Shown here piece by piece: positions 48,829-57,384 of a stretch of 64,000 bases of DNA. The translations under genes were made by a program, and so were the position numbers. Numbering within the stretch: the stretch's first letter is position 1; every line of letters starts with the position of its first letter. The stretch covers positions 1-64,000 of the forward strand of contig NZ_NOIQ01000015.1 of assembly GCF_004136575.1 (NCBI RefSeq), read 5' to 3'. Source of the stretch: Rothia koreensis (GTDB lineage Bacteria; Actinomycetota; Actinomycetes; Actinomycetales; Micrococcaceae). A model generated the notes under the pieces. The model made no database searches and had not been told where the DNA came from. It worked only from the letters and a program-made list of their open reading frames with translations.

Positions 48829-50112
48829 GTGGCACCTGAACTCATCATCCTCGCAATTGTCATCGTCACGGCGTTGGTCTTCGACTTCACCAACGGCTTC
48901 CACGACACCGGCAACGCCATGGCAACGTCGATCGCGACGGGCGCACTCAAGCCCAAGGTGGCGGTCGCTCTCTCGGCGATCCTGAACCTGGTCGGAGCGT
49001 TCCTCTCCATCGAGGTCGCGAAGACGGTCGGCAAAGAGGTCGTGAACCTGAATCTCACCTCCGGCAGCGACCTGATGATCATCGTGTTCACCGGTTTGGT
49101 CGGCGGCATCACCTGGAATCTCCTGACCTGGTTGCTCGGCCTCCCCTCAAGTTCCTCACACGCCCTGTTCGGCGGCCTCATCGGTGCCACGATTGCCGGT
49201 CTCGGACTCAGCGGCGTCCTGTGGACCAGCATTGTCGCCAAGGTCATCATCCCCGCGGTCGCTGCCCCGCTGGTCGCGGGAATCATCTCGACGGTCGGCA
49301 CGGCCCTCATCTACCGCTTCACGCGCTCCGTGGGCGACGAGCAGAAGGAACGCGGGTTCCGCTGGGGACAGGTCGGCACCGCATCGCTGGTGTCACTGGC
49401 CCACGGGACCAACGACGCCCAGAAGACCATGGGCGTGATTTTCCTGGCCCTGGTCGCCTCTTCCTCGATCGATCCGAGCGCCGACATCCCCTTCTGGGTC
49501 AAGCTCACCTGCGCCGCGGCGATCGCCCTGGGAACCTACCTCGGCGGATGGCGGATCATCCGCACCCTGGGCAAGGGTCTCGTGGAAATCGAGTCCCCGC
49601 AGGGCATGGCCGCCGAGGGTGCTTCCGCAGCCATCATCCTGACCTCCTCCCACTTCGGTATGGCCCTCTCGACGACCCACGTGGCCACGGGATCGATCCT
49701 GGGTACCGGTCTCGGCCGCAAGGGTGCCGAGGTTCGGTGGGGAGTAGCCGGTCGGATGGTTGTCGCCTGGATCATCACCATTCCGGCGGCCGCGCTCGTC
49801 GGCGCCGTCACCTGGTTCATCGGGCACATGGTTGCCATGGTCTCCAACGAACTCGTGGGTGCGTTGGTCATCTTTGCCCTGCTCGTGGTGCTTGCCGGGT
49901 ACATGTGGCACCGCTCCCGCCAGGCCCCCGTCACGCACGACAACGTCAACGACCAGTGGGTCGAGGAAGAGCCTGAGACGCCGGTCGTGGAACAGACCGA
50001 GACGCCCGACCAGGACAACGCCTTGACCGGAACCATGGTTCACGCCAAGGTGGGCGAGATCATCGGTCACGATTCACGAGCCGGCGCCCACAAGCACTTT
50101 TCCAACCAGTAA
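48829..50112 (+). CDS. pit: PiT-family inorganic phosphate transporter
   Basis: 427 residues from a GTG start, with about ten hydrophobic segments. The PiT signatures FDFTNGFHDTGNAMATSI (N-terminal repeat) and SLAHGTNDAQKTMGVI (second repeat) are clear. SSSHALFGG is another conserved site. It imports phosphate (with metal) using the proton gradient. The last ~60 residues are an acidic cytoplasmic tail. A small membrane protein gene follows 15 bp later, which suggests an operon. Confidence 0.95.
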   Translation: MAPELIILAIVIVTALVFDFTNGFHDTGNAMATSIATGALKPKVAVALSAILNLVGAFLSIEVAKTVGKEVVNLNLTSGSDLMIIVFTGLVGGITWNLLTWLLGLPSSSSHALFGGLIGATIAGLGLSGVLWTSIVAKVIIPAVAAPLVAGIISTVGTALIYRFTRSVGDEQKERGFRWGQVGTASLVSLAHGTNDAQKTMGVIFLALVASSSIDPSADIPFWVKLTCAAAIALGTYLGGWRIIRTLGKGLVEIESPQGMAAEGASAAIILTSSHFGMALSTTHVATGSILGTGLGRKGAEVRWGVAGRMVVAWIITIPAAALVGAVTWFIGHMVAMVSNELVGALVIFALLVVLAGYMWHRSRQAPVTHDNVNDQWVEEEPETPVVEQTETPDQDNALTGTMVHAKVGEIIGHDSRAGAHKHFSNQ

Positions 50113-50127
50113 CCCGGGAGTCCGAGC

Positions 50128-50424
50128 ATGAACTTTCTCCACCTTCTCTCGAACCTCGTTCCCGTGACGATCGCGGGATTGCTCCTCGGCGCCGGTCTCC
50201 CCGCGCTCTTTGCCTTGGGGATGCGGATCTCTGCCGGACAGACGCAACGGACCGAGGACGGCGGCGTCATCCAGGTGCGCCCTCCCTCCACGGCCATGAG
50301 AGCCATCGGAGGGCTGATCTTCGCGATCATCCTGGTGGCCATCGTGATGGGCATCCTCTGGATTGCCAAAGATTTTCTGTTCCACATGACAGGATTCAAT
50401 TTCCTGGGTCTCGCCAAGAAGTAG
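50128..50424 (+). CDS. Small membrane protein following pit
   Basis: 98 residues not recognised by name. Two hydrophobic segments (~12-32 and ~60-83) flank a polar stretch (GQTQRTEDGGVIQVRPPS). It starts 15 bp after the phosphate transporter and precedes DUF3349, so an operon role in phosphate uptake is possible. Similar small proteins are common beside pit in Actinobacteria. Confidence 0.7.
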   Translation: MNFLHLLSNLVPVTIAGLLLGAGLPALFALGMRISAGQTQRTEDGGVIQVRPPSTAMRAIGGLIFAIILVAIVMGILWIAKDFLFHMTGFNFLGLAKK

Positions 50425-50457
50425 GGACCGCACCGGAGCTCTAGGAAAGGGGGCGAC

Positions 50458-50736
50458 ATGCGAAACCTTGCTGCCTCCGTGATCAGATGGCTCCGAGCCG
50501 GCTACCCCAATGGCCTGCCGTCGCAGGACTACGTGCCGCTCGTCGCCGTCCTCCGGCGGAGGCTGGCCGAGGACGAAGTCGTCGAGATCTGCCGCCAACT
50601 CATTGCCGAAGGCGTCATGCCGGCCGGCAGCGTGGACATCGGCGTCGAAATCACGAAAATTACCGACGAGATGCCATTGCCGGGCGACGTCGCCCGCGTC
50701 GAGGAACATTTGCGGCACGTCGGCTGGGATCTCTGA
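50458..50736 (+). CDS. DUF3349 protein
   Basis: 92 residues. The sequence WLRAGYPNGLPSQDYVPLVAVL and EVVEICRQLIAEG with DEMPLPGDVARVEEHL match DUF3349, a soluble helical family found beside phosphate genes in Mycobacterium and relatives. AAAGGGGG lies upstream. It closes the pit operon. Function unknown. Confidence 0.85.
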   Translation: MRNLAASVIRWLRAGYPNGLPSQDYVPLVAVLRRRLAEDEVVEICRQLIAEGVMPAGSVDIGVEITKITDEMPLPGDVARVEEHLRHVGWDL

Positions 50737-50826
50737 CCCCACATACCGTGGCCGACTGCGCCGGGCCTCCGCTCCGGATGGTGCCGTCCTCAGACATCCA
50801 TGGTTCCGGAACAGCCATCAGACCAA

Positions 50827-50862
50827 TAAAAAACGCCGCCGCGCTCGATGAGCGCGGCGGCG
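50827..50862 (-). terminator. Terminator after the coiled-coil protein gene
   Basis: CGCCGCCGCGCT and its complement with a 5-base loop; the A-run before it gives TTTTTT on the minus strand. It ends the gene at 50899-51780 and could also stop the pit operon. Confidence 0.88.
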
Positions 50863-50898
50863 TGGTGCGGCGTCCAGGACGCCGGGGCAGTCAGTTAT

Positions 50899-51780
50899 TT
50901 ATTTGTCATCCTGTCCCGACTTCGGAGCCTGGTGCTTGCCCGCGGGCTTTTCCTCGGTGTTGCTCTGCGAAGCCTCACCCTGGCGAGGAGTCGAGGACTT
51001 GGTCTCGTCAGCCTTCTTGGTTTCCGAGGCCTTGTCCGCTGCGGGCGTGCCCTGAACCGGAGTGGCCGGCTTGTCCATCGGAGCACCGGGAGCCGGGTGG
51101 CTCGTGTCCTTGGGATCGTTCAGGGACTTGACCTCCTGGTTGGAAGGCGCGGCGGCCGAGGACGGCTTGCTCACCTTCTGCTCCGCAGGATCTGCCTTGG
51201 CCCCGGCGGCCGAGGAATCGGCGGAATCCTTGGCGGCGGGCTTCTTCTCTGCATCCGCCGGAGTCTTCCAGGGATCCTCGACCGGGCGGGAGGCACGCCA
51301 CGCGGCGACGCCGGCAGCGGTGGCCGCAGCGAGCAACCCGAAGAAGACGAGGCCCTTGTGCGACTTCTTGTTGGCCTTCTTCTGCTGCTTGGCGAATTCC
51401 TCGGCCCGCTTCGCGGCTGCCTTCTGTGCCTTCTTCACGGACTTCTTGTCACCGGTGACCTTGGCCGCCAGTGCCTCGACCTGAGGGTGGGCCTCGGTGG
51501 AGTTCAGCTTGTCTGCGATGGCCGTGGCCGCCTCGCCGGCGCGCTCGCGACCTTTGGCCACGGCGTTCTCGACGGCCGGGGTCGCACGATCGATCTGCTC
51601 CTGGATACGGGGTGCAACCTCCTTCTGCGCCCAGTCGTTTGCCTGATCGGCCCGCTGCTGCAACTTGTTGCTCAGCTCGTTGACCTTGTCGACACCCTCG
51701 GAGTAGCGGGCGTTCGCCGTCTTCCGGGCCTCTTTCGCGGCCTGCTGGGCCTTCTTTTCAGCCTTCTTCTGGCATCCCAT
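50899..51780 (-). CDS. Ala/Lys-rich coiled-coil protein with one membrane segment
   Basis: 293 residues, not recognised. Residues 1-140 are Ala/Lys/Gln-rich helix with coiled-coil character (KKAQQAAKEARKTANARY, AVAKGRERAGEAATAIA). One hydrophobic segment (GLVFFGLLAAATAAGVAAW) is at ~143-161. The rest is an Ala/Lys/Ser/Pro-rich disordered tail. This shape recurs in actinobacterial membrane-stress and YtxH-like proteins, but I cannot place it. It is monocistronic and followed by a strong terminator. Confidence 0.65.
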   Translation of the reverse strand: MGCQKKAEKKAQQAAKEARKTANARYSEGVDKVNELSNKLQQRADQANDWAQKEVAPRIQEQIDRATPAVENAVAKGRERAGEAATAIADKLNSTEAHPQVEALAAKVTGDKKSVKKAQKAAAKRAEEFAKQQKKANKKSHKGLVFFGLLAAATAAGVAAWRASRPVEDPWKTPADAEKKPAAKDSADSSAAGAKADPAEQKVSKPSSAAAPSNQEVKSLNDPKDTSHPAPGAPMDKPATPVQGTPAADKASETKKADETKSSTPRQGEASQSNTEEKPAGKHQAPKSGQDDK

Positions 51781-51992
51781 GAGTTACCTCCTCGTGGATC
51801 CGGTGCGCAGACAGAATCTCTGTCGGCGCCATCCGTGGAAAACGGGATGTTTTACCGAGTCAGTTGTAGTCCACTCTCAGGATATGTAATACGGCCCGAC
51901 GTGTCCCCAACCTCAAGGGGTGGGAGCGTGTTGTTTTCACTGTAGGCGGAACAGTGTTGGGGGTAGGGCGGCATCATGGGAAAATATTTGTC

Positions 51993-52535
51993 ATGACTGC
52001 GATTCCCACTGCCAAAGCGACCCTTCACACGAACCACGGCGACATCGTGGTTAACCTGTTCGGTCACCAAGCACCCAAAACCGTCAAGAACTTCGTCGGT
52101 TTGGCCGATGGTTCCCAGGAATGGACCGATCCCAAGACCGGCGAGAAGAAGAACACCCCGCTCTACGAAGGCGTGATCTTCCACCGCATCATCCGGGACT
52201 TCATGGTCCAGGGAGGCGACCCTCTCGGCCAGGGAATTGGCGGTCCCGGCTACCAGTTCGACGACGAGATCAGCCCGGACCTGAACTTCAACGAGCCCTA
52301 CATGCTGGCCATGGCCAACGCCGGCATACAGAACGGCAAGGGAACCAACGGCTCCCAGTTCTTCATTACTACCGTTCCGACCACGTGGCTCCAGGGCAAG
52401 CACACCATCTTCGGTGAAGTTGCCGATGACGATTCCAAGAAGGTCGTCGACGAGATCGAGGGCGTGGCCACGGGAATGATGGACCGTCCGGTCGAGGACG
52501 TCGTCATCAAGAACATCGATATCGAACAACTCTGA
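51993..52535 (+). CDS. ppiA: Peptidyl-prolyl cis-trans isomerase (cyclophilin type)
   Basis: 180 residues. Catalytic cyclophilin motifs are FHRIIRDFMVQGGDP (with the active Arg) and GSQFFITT, plus WLQGKHTIFGEV. It catalyses proline isomerisation in protein folding; no signal peptide is visible, so it is cytosolic. The ATG at 51993 gives the standard N-terminus. It precedes rhomboid, a conserved order after gyrA in Micrococcales. Confidence 0.95.
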   Translation: MTAIPTAKATLHTNHGDIVVNLFGHQAPKTVKNFVGLADGSQEWTDPKTGEKKNTPLYEGVIFHRIIRDFMVQGGDPLGQGIGGPGYQFDDEISPDLNFNEPYMLAMANAGIQNGKGTNGSQFFITTVPTTWLQGKHTIFGEVADDDSKKVVDEIEGVATGMMDRPVEDVVIKNIDIEQL

Positions 52536-52578
52536 GTCCGAGAGCATCGGCACCGGGAGAACCCGGTGTATCGAAGAG

Positions 52579-52616
52579 CGAGGCCCTTCCGCTGTACTGC
52601 GGTTGGGCCTCGTTCT
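52579..52616 (+). terminator. Terminator after ppiA
   Basis: CGAGGCCC and GGGCCTCG arms, with an inner CCGC/GCGG, then TTCTGTCT. It lies between ppiA and the rhomboid gene. Confidence 0.7.
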
Positions 52617-52655
52617 GTCTCTGGGCACGTCACCTTCTGAGAGGAACCCCCGTTC

Positions 52656-53483
52656 ATGAATCAGGAACCGCCACAGTACGGACAACGCGACGAAGCCGCC
52701 TCCCACGGTGAAGGCCGGCCAGTCTGTCCCCGGCATCCGGACACCGTCTCCTACGTGACCTGCACTCGGTGCCACCGCCCCGTATGCCCGCGCTGCCAGG
52801 TCCAGGCCCCGGTCGGTATCCAGTGCGTGGACTGTGTGCACGAGGTCGACCAGAACGCCCGAGGTCGTGACCATGCGCGGGGGAGAGGCGGGGGACTCCT
52901 GCCCGGCGGTTCGGGGCTCACCGTGACCTGGACCGTGATCGCTGTGACCGTCGTGGTCTTCGTTCTGCAATGGGTCATCCCGCGGCACCTGGTCCTCAAT
53001 ACCCTGGCCTACGCCCCGATCCTTACCACGGCCGAGCCCTGGCGTCTCCTGACCAGCGGTTTCGTCCATTCGCCGGGGAACCTGCTCCATATCGCGTTGA
53101 ACATGTACACGTTGTACATCTTCGGTGCCGCTCTTGAACCGCGCATGGGGAGATGGAGATTCCTCGCCGTCTACCTGCTGTCGATCATTGGTGGTTCCTT
53201 CGCCGTCTACCTGTTGGCGAGTCCGTACACGCTGGTGGTCGGCGCGTCGGGCGGGGTTTTCGGCCTGTTCGGTGCTCTCTTTGCCTGGACCCGGTTCCGC
53301 GGAGGCGACACTCGGGGTCTGTTAGTTCTCGTGGCCGTCAACCTGGTGTTCGGGTTCCTGGTTCCAGGGATCGCTTGGCAGGCGCACATCGGAGGCCTCG
53401 TGGTGGGAGCCGTGATGGCGTGGATCTTCGACATCACACAGCATCGTGGCCGGCGAAAGGGACGAGCCGGCGGAAAGATGTGA
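52656..53483 (+). CDS. Rhomboid-family intramembrane serine protease
   Basis: 275 residues. The N-terminus has a Cys/His-rich zinc-binding segment (CPRHPDTVSYVTCTRC, CPRCQV, CVDCV at ~24-62). Six hydrophobic segments follow. The catalytic Ser is in VGASGGVFGLFG and the His in WQAHIGGLVVG. Rhomboids cut proteins within the membrane. Substrate unknown. It follows ppiA, as in other Micrococcales, but the crgA gene often seen next is missing. Confidence 0.93.
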   Translation: MNQEPPQYGQRDEAASHGEGRPVCPRHPDTVSYVTCTRCHRPVCPRCQVQAPVGIQCVDCVHEVDQNARGRDHARGRGGGLLPGGSGLTVTWTVIAVTVVVFVLQWVIPRHLVLNTLAYAPILTTAEPWRLLTSGFVHSPGNLLHIALNMYTLYIFGAALEPRMGRWRFLAVYLLSIIGGSFAVYLLASPYTLVVGASGGVFGLFGALFAWTRFRGGDTRGLLVLVAVNLVFGFLVPGIAWQAHIGGLVVGAVMAWIFDITQHRGRRKGRAGGKM

Positions 53484-53994
53484 TTACAAGATTTTGCGTG
53501 GGCGACAGGTTTTCCACAGGACTTTCCCACAGCTGTTAATAACTACAGGGCTGTAACTCCACATGTGTTAATAACCTTGTGGATAGCGGTCTGTCCCGCC
53601 AGATCGAGGAGTTGGGGAGAGAGGTCCTGGGAACCATCCCTCGGTTACCCACACCTGTGGAAAACTCTGTGCACAGTTGGGGATTTCCGGACGGAGCGCA
53701 AAGGCCGAAAGTTGTAATTTGTGATCGGCCGGCGGGATCTGTCGATGCGCTGCCGGCGGCCTCCGGGGCCTTCGGACCCCGATCCGGAAGAACATGAACA
53801 ATTGACTAACTTCGTTCCATTCGAACAAAAAGGTCAATTACAATACTTCTTTCCCTGAGGCAATAGGACAAATCTTCGAATATCGAGAAGGCGTTCCGAG
53901 ATTCACATAAATCGTGCGCATCGGCATTGTGCCGGGGATCCACTGACTTGCGTTTGACTAGGGGTGACTGGGGATACCTAATAAAAAATCACTG
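53484..53994. other. Intergenic region with DnaA-box-like motifs
   Basis: No credible gene. DnaA-like boxes are TTTTCCACAG (~53510-53519), CTTGTGGATAG (53576-53586) and ACCTGTGGAAAAC (~53652-53664). TGTTAATAAC occurs twice (~53534-53543 and ~53566-53575). The same TGTTAATAAC is in the dnaA-dnaN origin region (~37170). The right part is AT-rich. Confidence 0.5.
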
Positions 53995-54003
53995 TGCTAT
54001 ATT
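53995..54003 (+). promoter_or_regulatory. Extended -10 promoter candidate
   Basis: TGCTATATT (53995-54003) is a TGn-extended -10 upstream of the riboswitch. No clear -35. Transcription would start near 54010. Confidence 0.5.
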
Positions 54004-54022
54004 GAGTCCGCCGATTGAAATT

Positions 54023-54165
54023 CAGGTCGGCTTCCTTGGGTTGTTTGCCTAACCCTGCCGCGGCCCAGGGAACCTGTACACAGGACAACCTTTGGCGGGG
54101 GCGAGGTGTTGGATGAGGGTTCTCTTCCTCACAAGACTCCGAGGGTAAGTGGTTTTGCTGACTGG
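54023..54165 (+). ncRNA. Cyclic di-AMP riboswitch (ydaO/yuaA type)
   Basis: The conserved pieces are in order: GCCTAACCCTGCC (~54046-54058), GACAACCTTTGGCGG (~54084-54098), CGAGGTGTTGGATGAG and GAGGGTAAGTGG (54141-54152). A closing stem GTCGGC (54026-54031) with GCTGAC (54157-54162) fits. This class controls NlpC/P60 and other wall-hydrolase genes in Actinobacteria by turning them off when c-di-AMP is high. The downstream gene is a NlpC/P60 hydrolase. Confidence 0.85.
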
Positions 54166-54222
54166 GGTTCCTTGATGGATCTTGCACCAACCGCGCAGGC
54201 AAAGAGGAGAAACCCATTTCTC

Positions 54223-55311
54223 ATGGCTCAGCAAATCACTCGTGTTCGCCCAGTTACCCAGTCACACTTCTTCCGCAACACAGGAATCGGATTGGCGACT
54301 CTCGGAGCAGTCGCCGGATCCATGACTTCGGCGAACGCCTTCGCAACCGCAACTCCGTCCACTACTCCTTCGACGCCTCACATCACGCCGAGCCTGGCGC
54401 TGGCGACGTCGCCGTCGGTCTCGCACGACTTCGTGTCTGCGCAGGCTTCCGGCCAGGCGGCACCGGCTGTCCAGCAGCAGGCGCCCGAGCAGGCCGCTCC
54501 GGCCCCCTCCGTCCAGGCACAGTCGGCCGACAACACGGTCCAGGAACCGTGGGCGCAGCAGTCAGTCGCCCAGGCCGCCCCGGCACCGGCCGAAGCTCCT
54601 GCGGCTCCGGCCGCTGACAATGCCACGATCCAACCCGCCGCGGACATCACTCCCGCAGAGGATGCGGCACCTGCCGTTGACGCTGGGGCGGCGCCGTGGG
54701 ACTCCGGTGCAGCTCAGCAGGATCCGGGTGTGCAGGGCCAGGCCGAGGCGGCCGCTCCCGCCGCGGATGGCACCCAGGTGGGAGCCGATGGCACGATCCA
54801 GACGATTCCGGCCGCCGAGACCGACCCGCAGACCGCGGATGGTCAGGCGATCGATCAGACCCAGGCTGCTCCCGCAGACCAGGCCCAGTCGGCCGAGGCC
54901 TACAACGGCCAGGCGACCGAGGTCGAGCCTGCAGCGCAGACCGACGCCGTCACCGGTAGCCGTGCACAGGTCGTGCAGGACGCGATGGCGGGCGTGGGCG
55001 GTGCCTACGTCTGGGGCGGAAGCGACTACATGGCCTGGGACTGCTCAGGTTTCGTCTCTTATGTCTACGCGCAGTCCGGGGTCAACCTGGATTCGTACAC
55101 CTACAGCATGGTGAATCAGCTGACCCCGACCGCGAATCCGCAGGCGGGCGACGTCGTCTTCACCAACAACTATGCGCACGTGGGGATCTACCTGGGAGAC
55201 GGGCAGATGGTTTCTGCTCTCAACCCGGAACAGGGAACCCAGGTCACTGCCGTTGATGGCGGCGGAATGATGACCGTGGACGGGTACTACACGTCCCCGG
55301 CCCTCGGCTAA
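54223..55311 (+). CDS. Secreted NlpC/P60 cell-wall hydrolase
   Basis: 362 residues from the ATG at 54223. The first ~41 residues form a signal peptide (HFFRNTGIGLATLGAVAGS, then ANAFA). Residues ~50-240 are an Ala/Gln/Pro-rich linker. The C-terminal NlpC/P60 domain (~250-362) has catalytic Cys in WDCSGFVSYVY and His in YAHVGIYLG. It should cut peptidoglycan stem peptides. GAGGAG is ~13 bases upstream, rather far. Expression is probably set by the c-di-AMP riboswitch. Confidence 0.9.
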   Translation: MAQQITRVRPVTQSHFFRNTGIGLATLGAVAGSMTSANAFATATPSTTPSTPHITPSLALATSPSVSHDFVSAQASGQAAPAVQQQAPEQAAPAPSVQAQSADNTVQEPWAQQSVAQAAPAPAEAPAAPAADNATIQPAADITPAEDAAPAVDAGAAPWDSGAAQQDPGVQGQAEAAAPAADGTQVGADGTIQTIPAAETDPQTADGQAIDQTQAAPADQAQSAEAYNGQATEVEPAAQTDAVTGSRAQVVQDAMAGVGGAYVWGGSDYMAWDCSGFVSYVYAQSGVNLDSYTYSMVNQLTPTANPQAGDVVFTNNYAHVGIYLGDGQMVSALNPEQGTQVTAVDGGGMMTVDGYYTSPALG

Positions 55312-55338
55312 AACCATCGGCAGGCCCTTCACGGGGCG

Positions 55339-55399
55339 GGGCCGGCTGGCGACCGGACGGGACATCGACTCCCGGACGGGCTCGGCAGCCGGCCCTTTT
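55339..55399 (+). terminator. Terminator after NlpC/P60 gene
   Basis: GGGCCGGCTG (55339-55348) and CAGCCGGCCC (55386-55395) pair, then TTTT. The loop is long (~37 bases). Confidence 0.6.
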
Positions 55400-55554
55400 C
55401 CATGTCCACGTGAAGGGGCAACCGCGCGACGTCGTCCGCGCCTCTGCCCGGACTGTGGAGGCTCGAGGGGCTGGGGCCGGGGCGATGTCCCTGGGTCCCA
55501 GTGAATGACGGGCTTGGTCGAACCGCGGCATCCCGTACGGCCTCGAACCGGACA

Positions 55555-55600
55555 CAAAAAAACCTGTGGCGGGCCACCTTCTCGGGTGGCCCGCCACAGG
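55555..55600 (-). terminator. Terminator after csbD-like gene
   Basis: CCTGTGGCGGGCCACC and its complement form a 16-bp perfect stem. The A-run at 55555-55562 gives TTTTTTT on the minus strand. It lies 22 bp past the CsbD stop. Confidence 0.92.
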
Positions 55601-55621
55601 CAGGTTCAGGCGATGCTGGCC

Positions 55622-55816
55622 TCAGCCCTTGAGCTTGTTGCCAATATTGCGGGCCGCATCCTTGACCTTCTCCGCGCCGTCCTTCACGGCGGCGCCGAGC
55701 TGGTCGCCCTTTCCTTCATTCTTCAAATCATCATTGCCCACGGCTTCGCCGACTTTTTCCTTGGCGTTGCCGGTGGCATCCTGAAACTTGTTGTTGGCTT
55801 TGTCCTCGATACCCAT
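55622..55816 (-). CDS. CsbD family stress protein
   Basis: 64 residues. MGIEDKANNKFQDATGNAKE and VGEAVGNDDLKNEGKGDQLG are the CsbD repeat pattern, a soluble, charged stress-linked protein. It is controlled by SigB in Bacillus; regulation here is unknown. A second small Lys/Asp-rich protein is encoded 73 bp upstream in the same direction. Confidence 0.9.
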   Translation of the reverse strand: MGIEDKANNKFQDATGNAKEKVGEAVGNDDLKNEGKGDQLGAAVKDGAEKVKDAARNIGNKLKG

Positions 55817-55889
55817 ACGGGACTCCTTTCCTTGGGGTTCCCTCAGGAATCATCCGAGGGACAAGCAAGAATGGCCTCAGGAAGAAGAA

Positions 55890-56039
55890 TTAGTCCTTGT
55901 TGCCGAACTTGTCGTTCAGCGCGTCCTTGGCCTTGTCGACATGCTCGTCCTTGACGGTGTCCTTGCCGGTCTTGTCGTTGACGGCGTCCTTGCCCTTGTT
56001 CAGAGCGTCGCCTGCCTTGTCACCAATATCGAAACCCAT
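55890..56039 (-). CDS. Rv0909/CsbD-like small charged protein
   Basis: 49 residues, preceded by AAAGGAG. Residues GDKAGDALNKGKDAVNDKTG and VDKAKDALNDKFGNK repeat a DKAxDxxxxK pattern. It resembles the Rv0909-type family (labelled putative antitoxin) and is similar to CsbD. No toxin gene is next to it, so a stress-protein role with CsbD is equally likely. Confidence 0.7.
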   Translation of the reverse strand: MGFDIGDKAGDALNKGKDAVNDKTGKDTVKDEHVDKAKDALNDKFGNKD

Positions 56040-56268
56040 AATCGGCTCCTTTCATCCCGGCGATCCATACTCTGTCAGTGATGCGGATCGCCACTTGCCT
56101 TCGACATTAGGGCAAATGGCGAGTGATGTGAACCGCTGGTGCGGAACACAGTCCGTTGTTCACCCCTGGCAAAACGTCACGTAGCAATTCCTAAGAATCG
56201 CCCAGGTTGTTGTGAGACAAAAGAAAGGTTGTTCAGTTCTTGTAGTGCTGGCATTCGGGGAGACCGAA

Positions 56269-57384
56269 TTACCGCTTGGCGCGATAGAACTGGTCGGGCC
56301 ATTCGATGTCCTGACGCAACTCCTGCGCCGCCCTGAGCGCCCACCGAGGGTCCCTCAGTGCCTCGCGAGCCAGGCTGACGGCGTCCGCCTGTCCGGTGGC
56401 GATGACGTGCTCGGCCTGGACCGCGTCCGTGATGATGCCGACCGCGCTCGTGGGCAGCCCGGTTTCGCGGCGGATGTGAGCCGCGAACTCCGTCTGGTAT
56501 CCGGGAACCGGGCGCACCTGGGGCTGCGGCAGGTTGCCGCCGGACGAGACATCGACCATGTCGACTCCCGCGGCCGCGGCCTGGCGGACGAACTCGGTGA
56601 TATCCGCCAAGTCGGCGTCGTTGGCCTCACGAGCTGCTTCCGTGCCCGCTTCTTCCTTCCAGTCGACAGCGGAAACCCTGAGCATCAACGGCATGTCATC
56701 GGGGATCGCTTCGCGGACCCGGCGGACGACCTCGAGGGGGAACCGCATCCTGTTCTCCAGATCGGTGCCGCCCCAACGATCATCGCGGGTGTTGACGTCC
56801 TTCTGGAGGAACTCGTGCAGCAGGTAGCCGTGGGCGGCGTGGATCTGGACGGTGTCCACCCCGGCGTCGACGGCGCGGCGCGCCGCATCAGCGAAAGCCT
56901 GGGCGGTCTCGAGGATCTCGGACTCAGTCATCGCACGGGGAGCATCGAACGGCCCGAAGGGCTCGTCCGTGGGGGCCAGCGTGGTCCAGGCGCCGTCCTC
57001 CGGGCTGAGAGAACCTTCCGGGTAACCGGGCAGGGCATGGTACGTGGAGGCCTTTCGTCCGGCGTGAGCCAATTGGATCCCGAACTTCGCACCCTGACCG
57101 TGGGTGTGCACGAAGTCCGCGATGTGCGCGAATTCGCGAGCCTGATCGTCATTCCAGAGCCCCAAGTCCCCTGGCGAGATGCGGCCCTCGGGGACAACGC
57201 CGGAAGCCTCGGCGATGATCAGCCCGAAGCCTCCGGTCGCGAAGGAGCCCAGGTGCATGAGGTGCCAATCGGTCGGGATGCCGTCGTCGGCCGCGCTGTA
57301 CTGGCACATGGGGGCGACGAAGGCGCGGTTCTTGAATTCAAGACCGCGCAGGGTCAACGGCTGGAAGAGATACGAATACGCCAT
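56269..57384 (-). CDS. namA: Old Yellow Enzyme family NADH:flavin oxidoreductase (NamA/YqjM-like)
   Basis: 371 residues. It starts with SYLFQPLTLRGLEFKNRAFVA; VAPMCQYSA, GIQLAHAGRK and AHGYLLHEFL with NTRDDRWGG are YqjM-type flavin and substrate motifs. FMN-bound enzymes of this kind reduce activated double bonds and nitro compounds. The ATG at 57384 follows AAAGG. It appears monocistronic, with palindromes upstream suggesting a repressor site. Confidence 0.92.
   Translation of the reverse strand: MAYSYLFQPLTLRGLEFKNRAFVAPMCQYSAADDGIPTDWHLMHLGSFATGGFGLIIAEASGVVPEGRISPGDLGLWNDDQAREFAHIADFVHTHGQGAKFGIQLAHAGRKASTYHALPGYPEGSLSPEDGAWTTLAPTDEPFGPFDAPRAMTESEILETAQAFADAARRAVDAGVDTVQIHAAHGYLLHEFLQKDVNTRDDRWGGTDLENRMRFPLEVVRRVREAIPDDMPLMLRVSAVDWKEEAGTEAAREANDADLADITEFVRQAAAAGVDMVDVSSGGNLPQPQVRPVPGYQTEFAAHIRRETGLPTSAVGIITDAVQAEHVIATGQADAVSLAREALRDPRWALRAAQELRQDIEWPDQFYRAKR

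Noticed and set aside
53568-53837. 89-residue frame on the minus strand after rhomboid
   Set aside because: No ribosome-binding site or recognisable domain, and it overlaps DnaA-box-like motifs.
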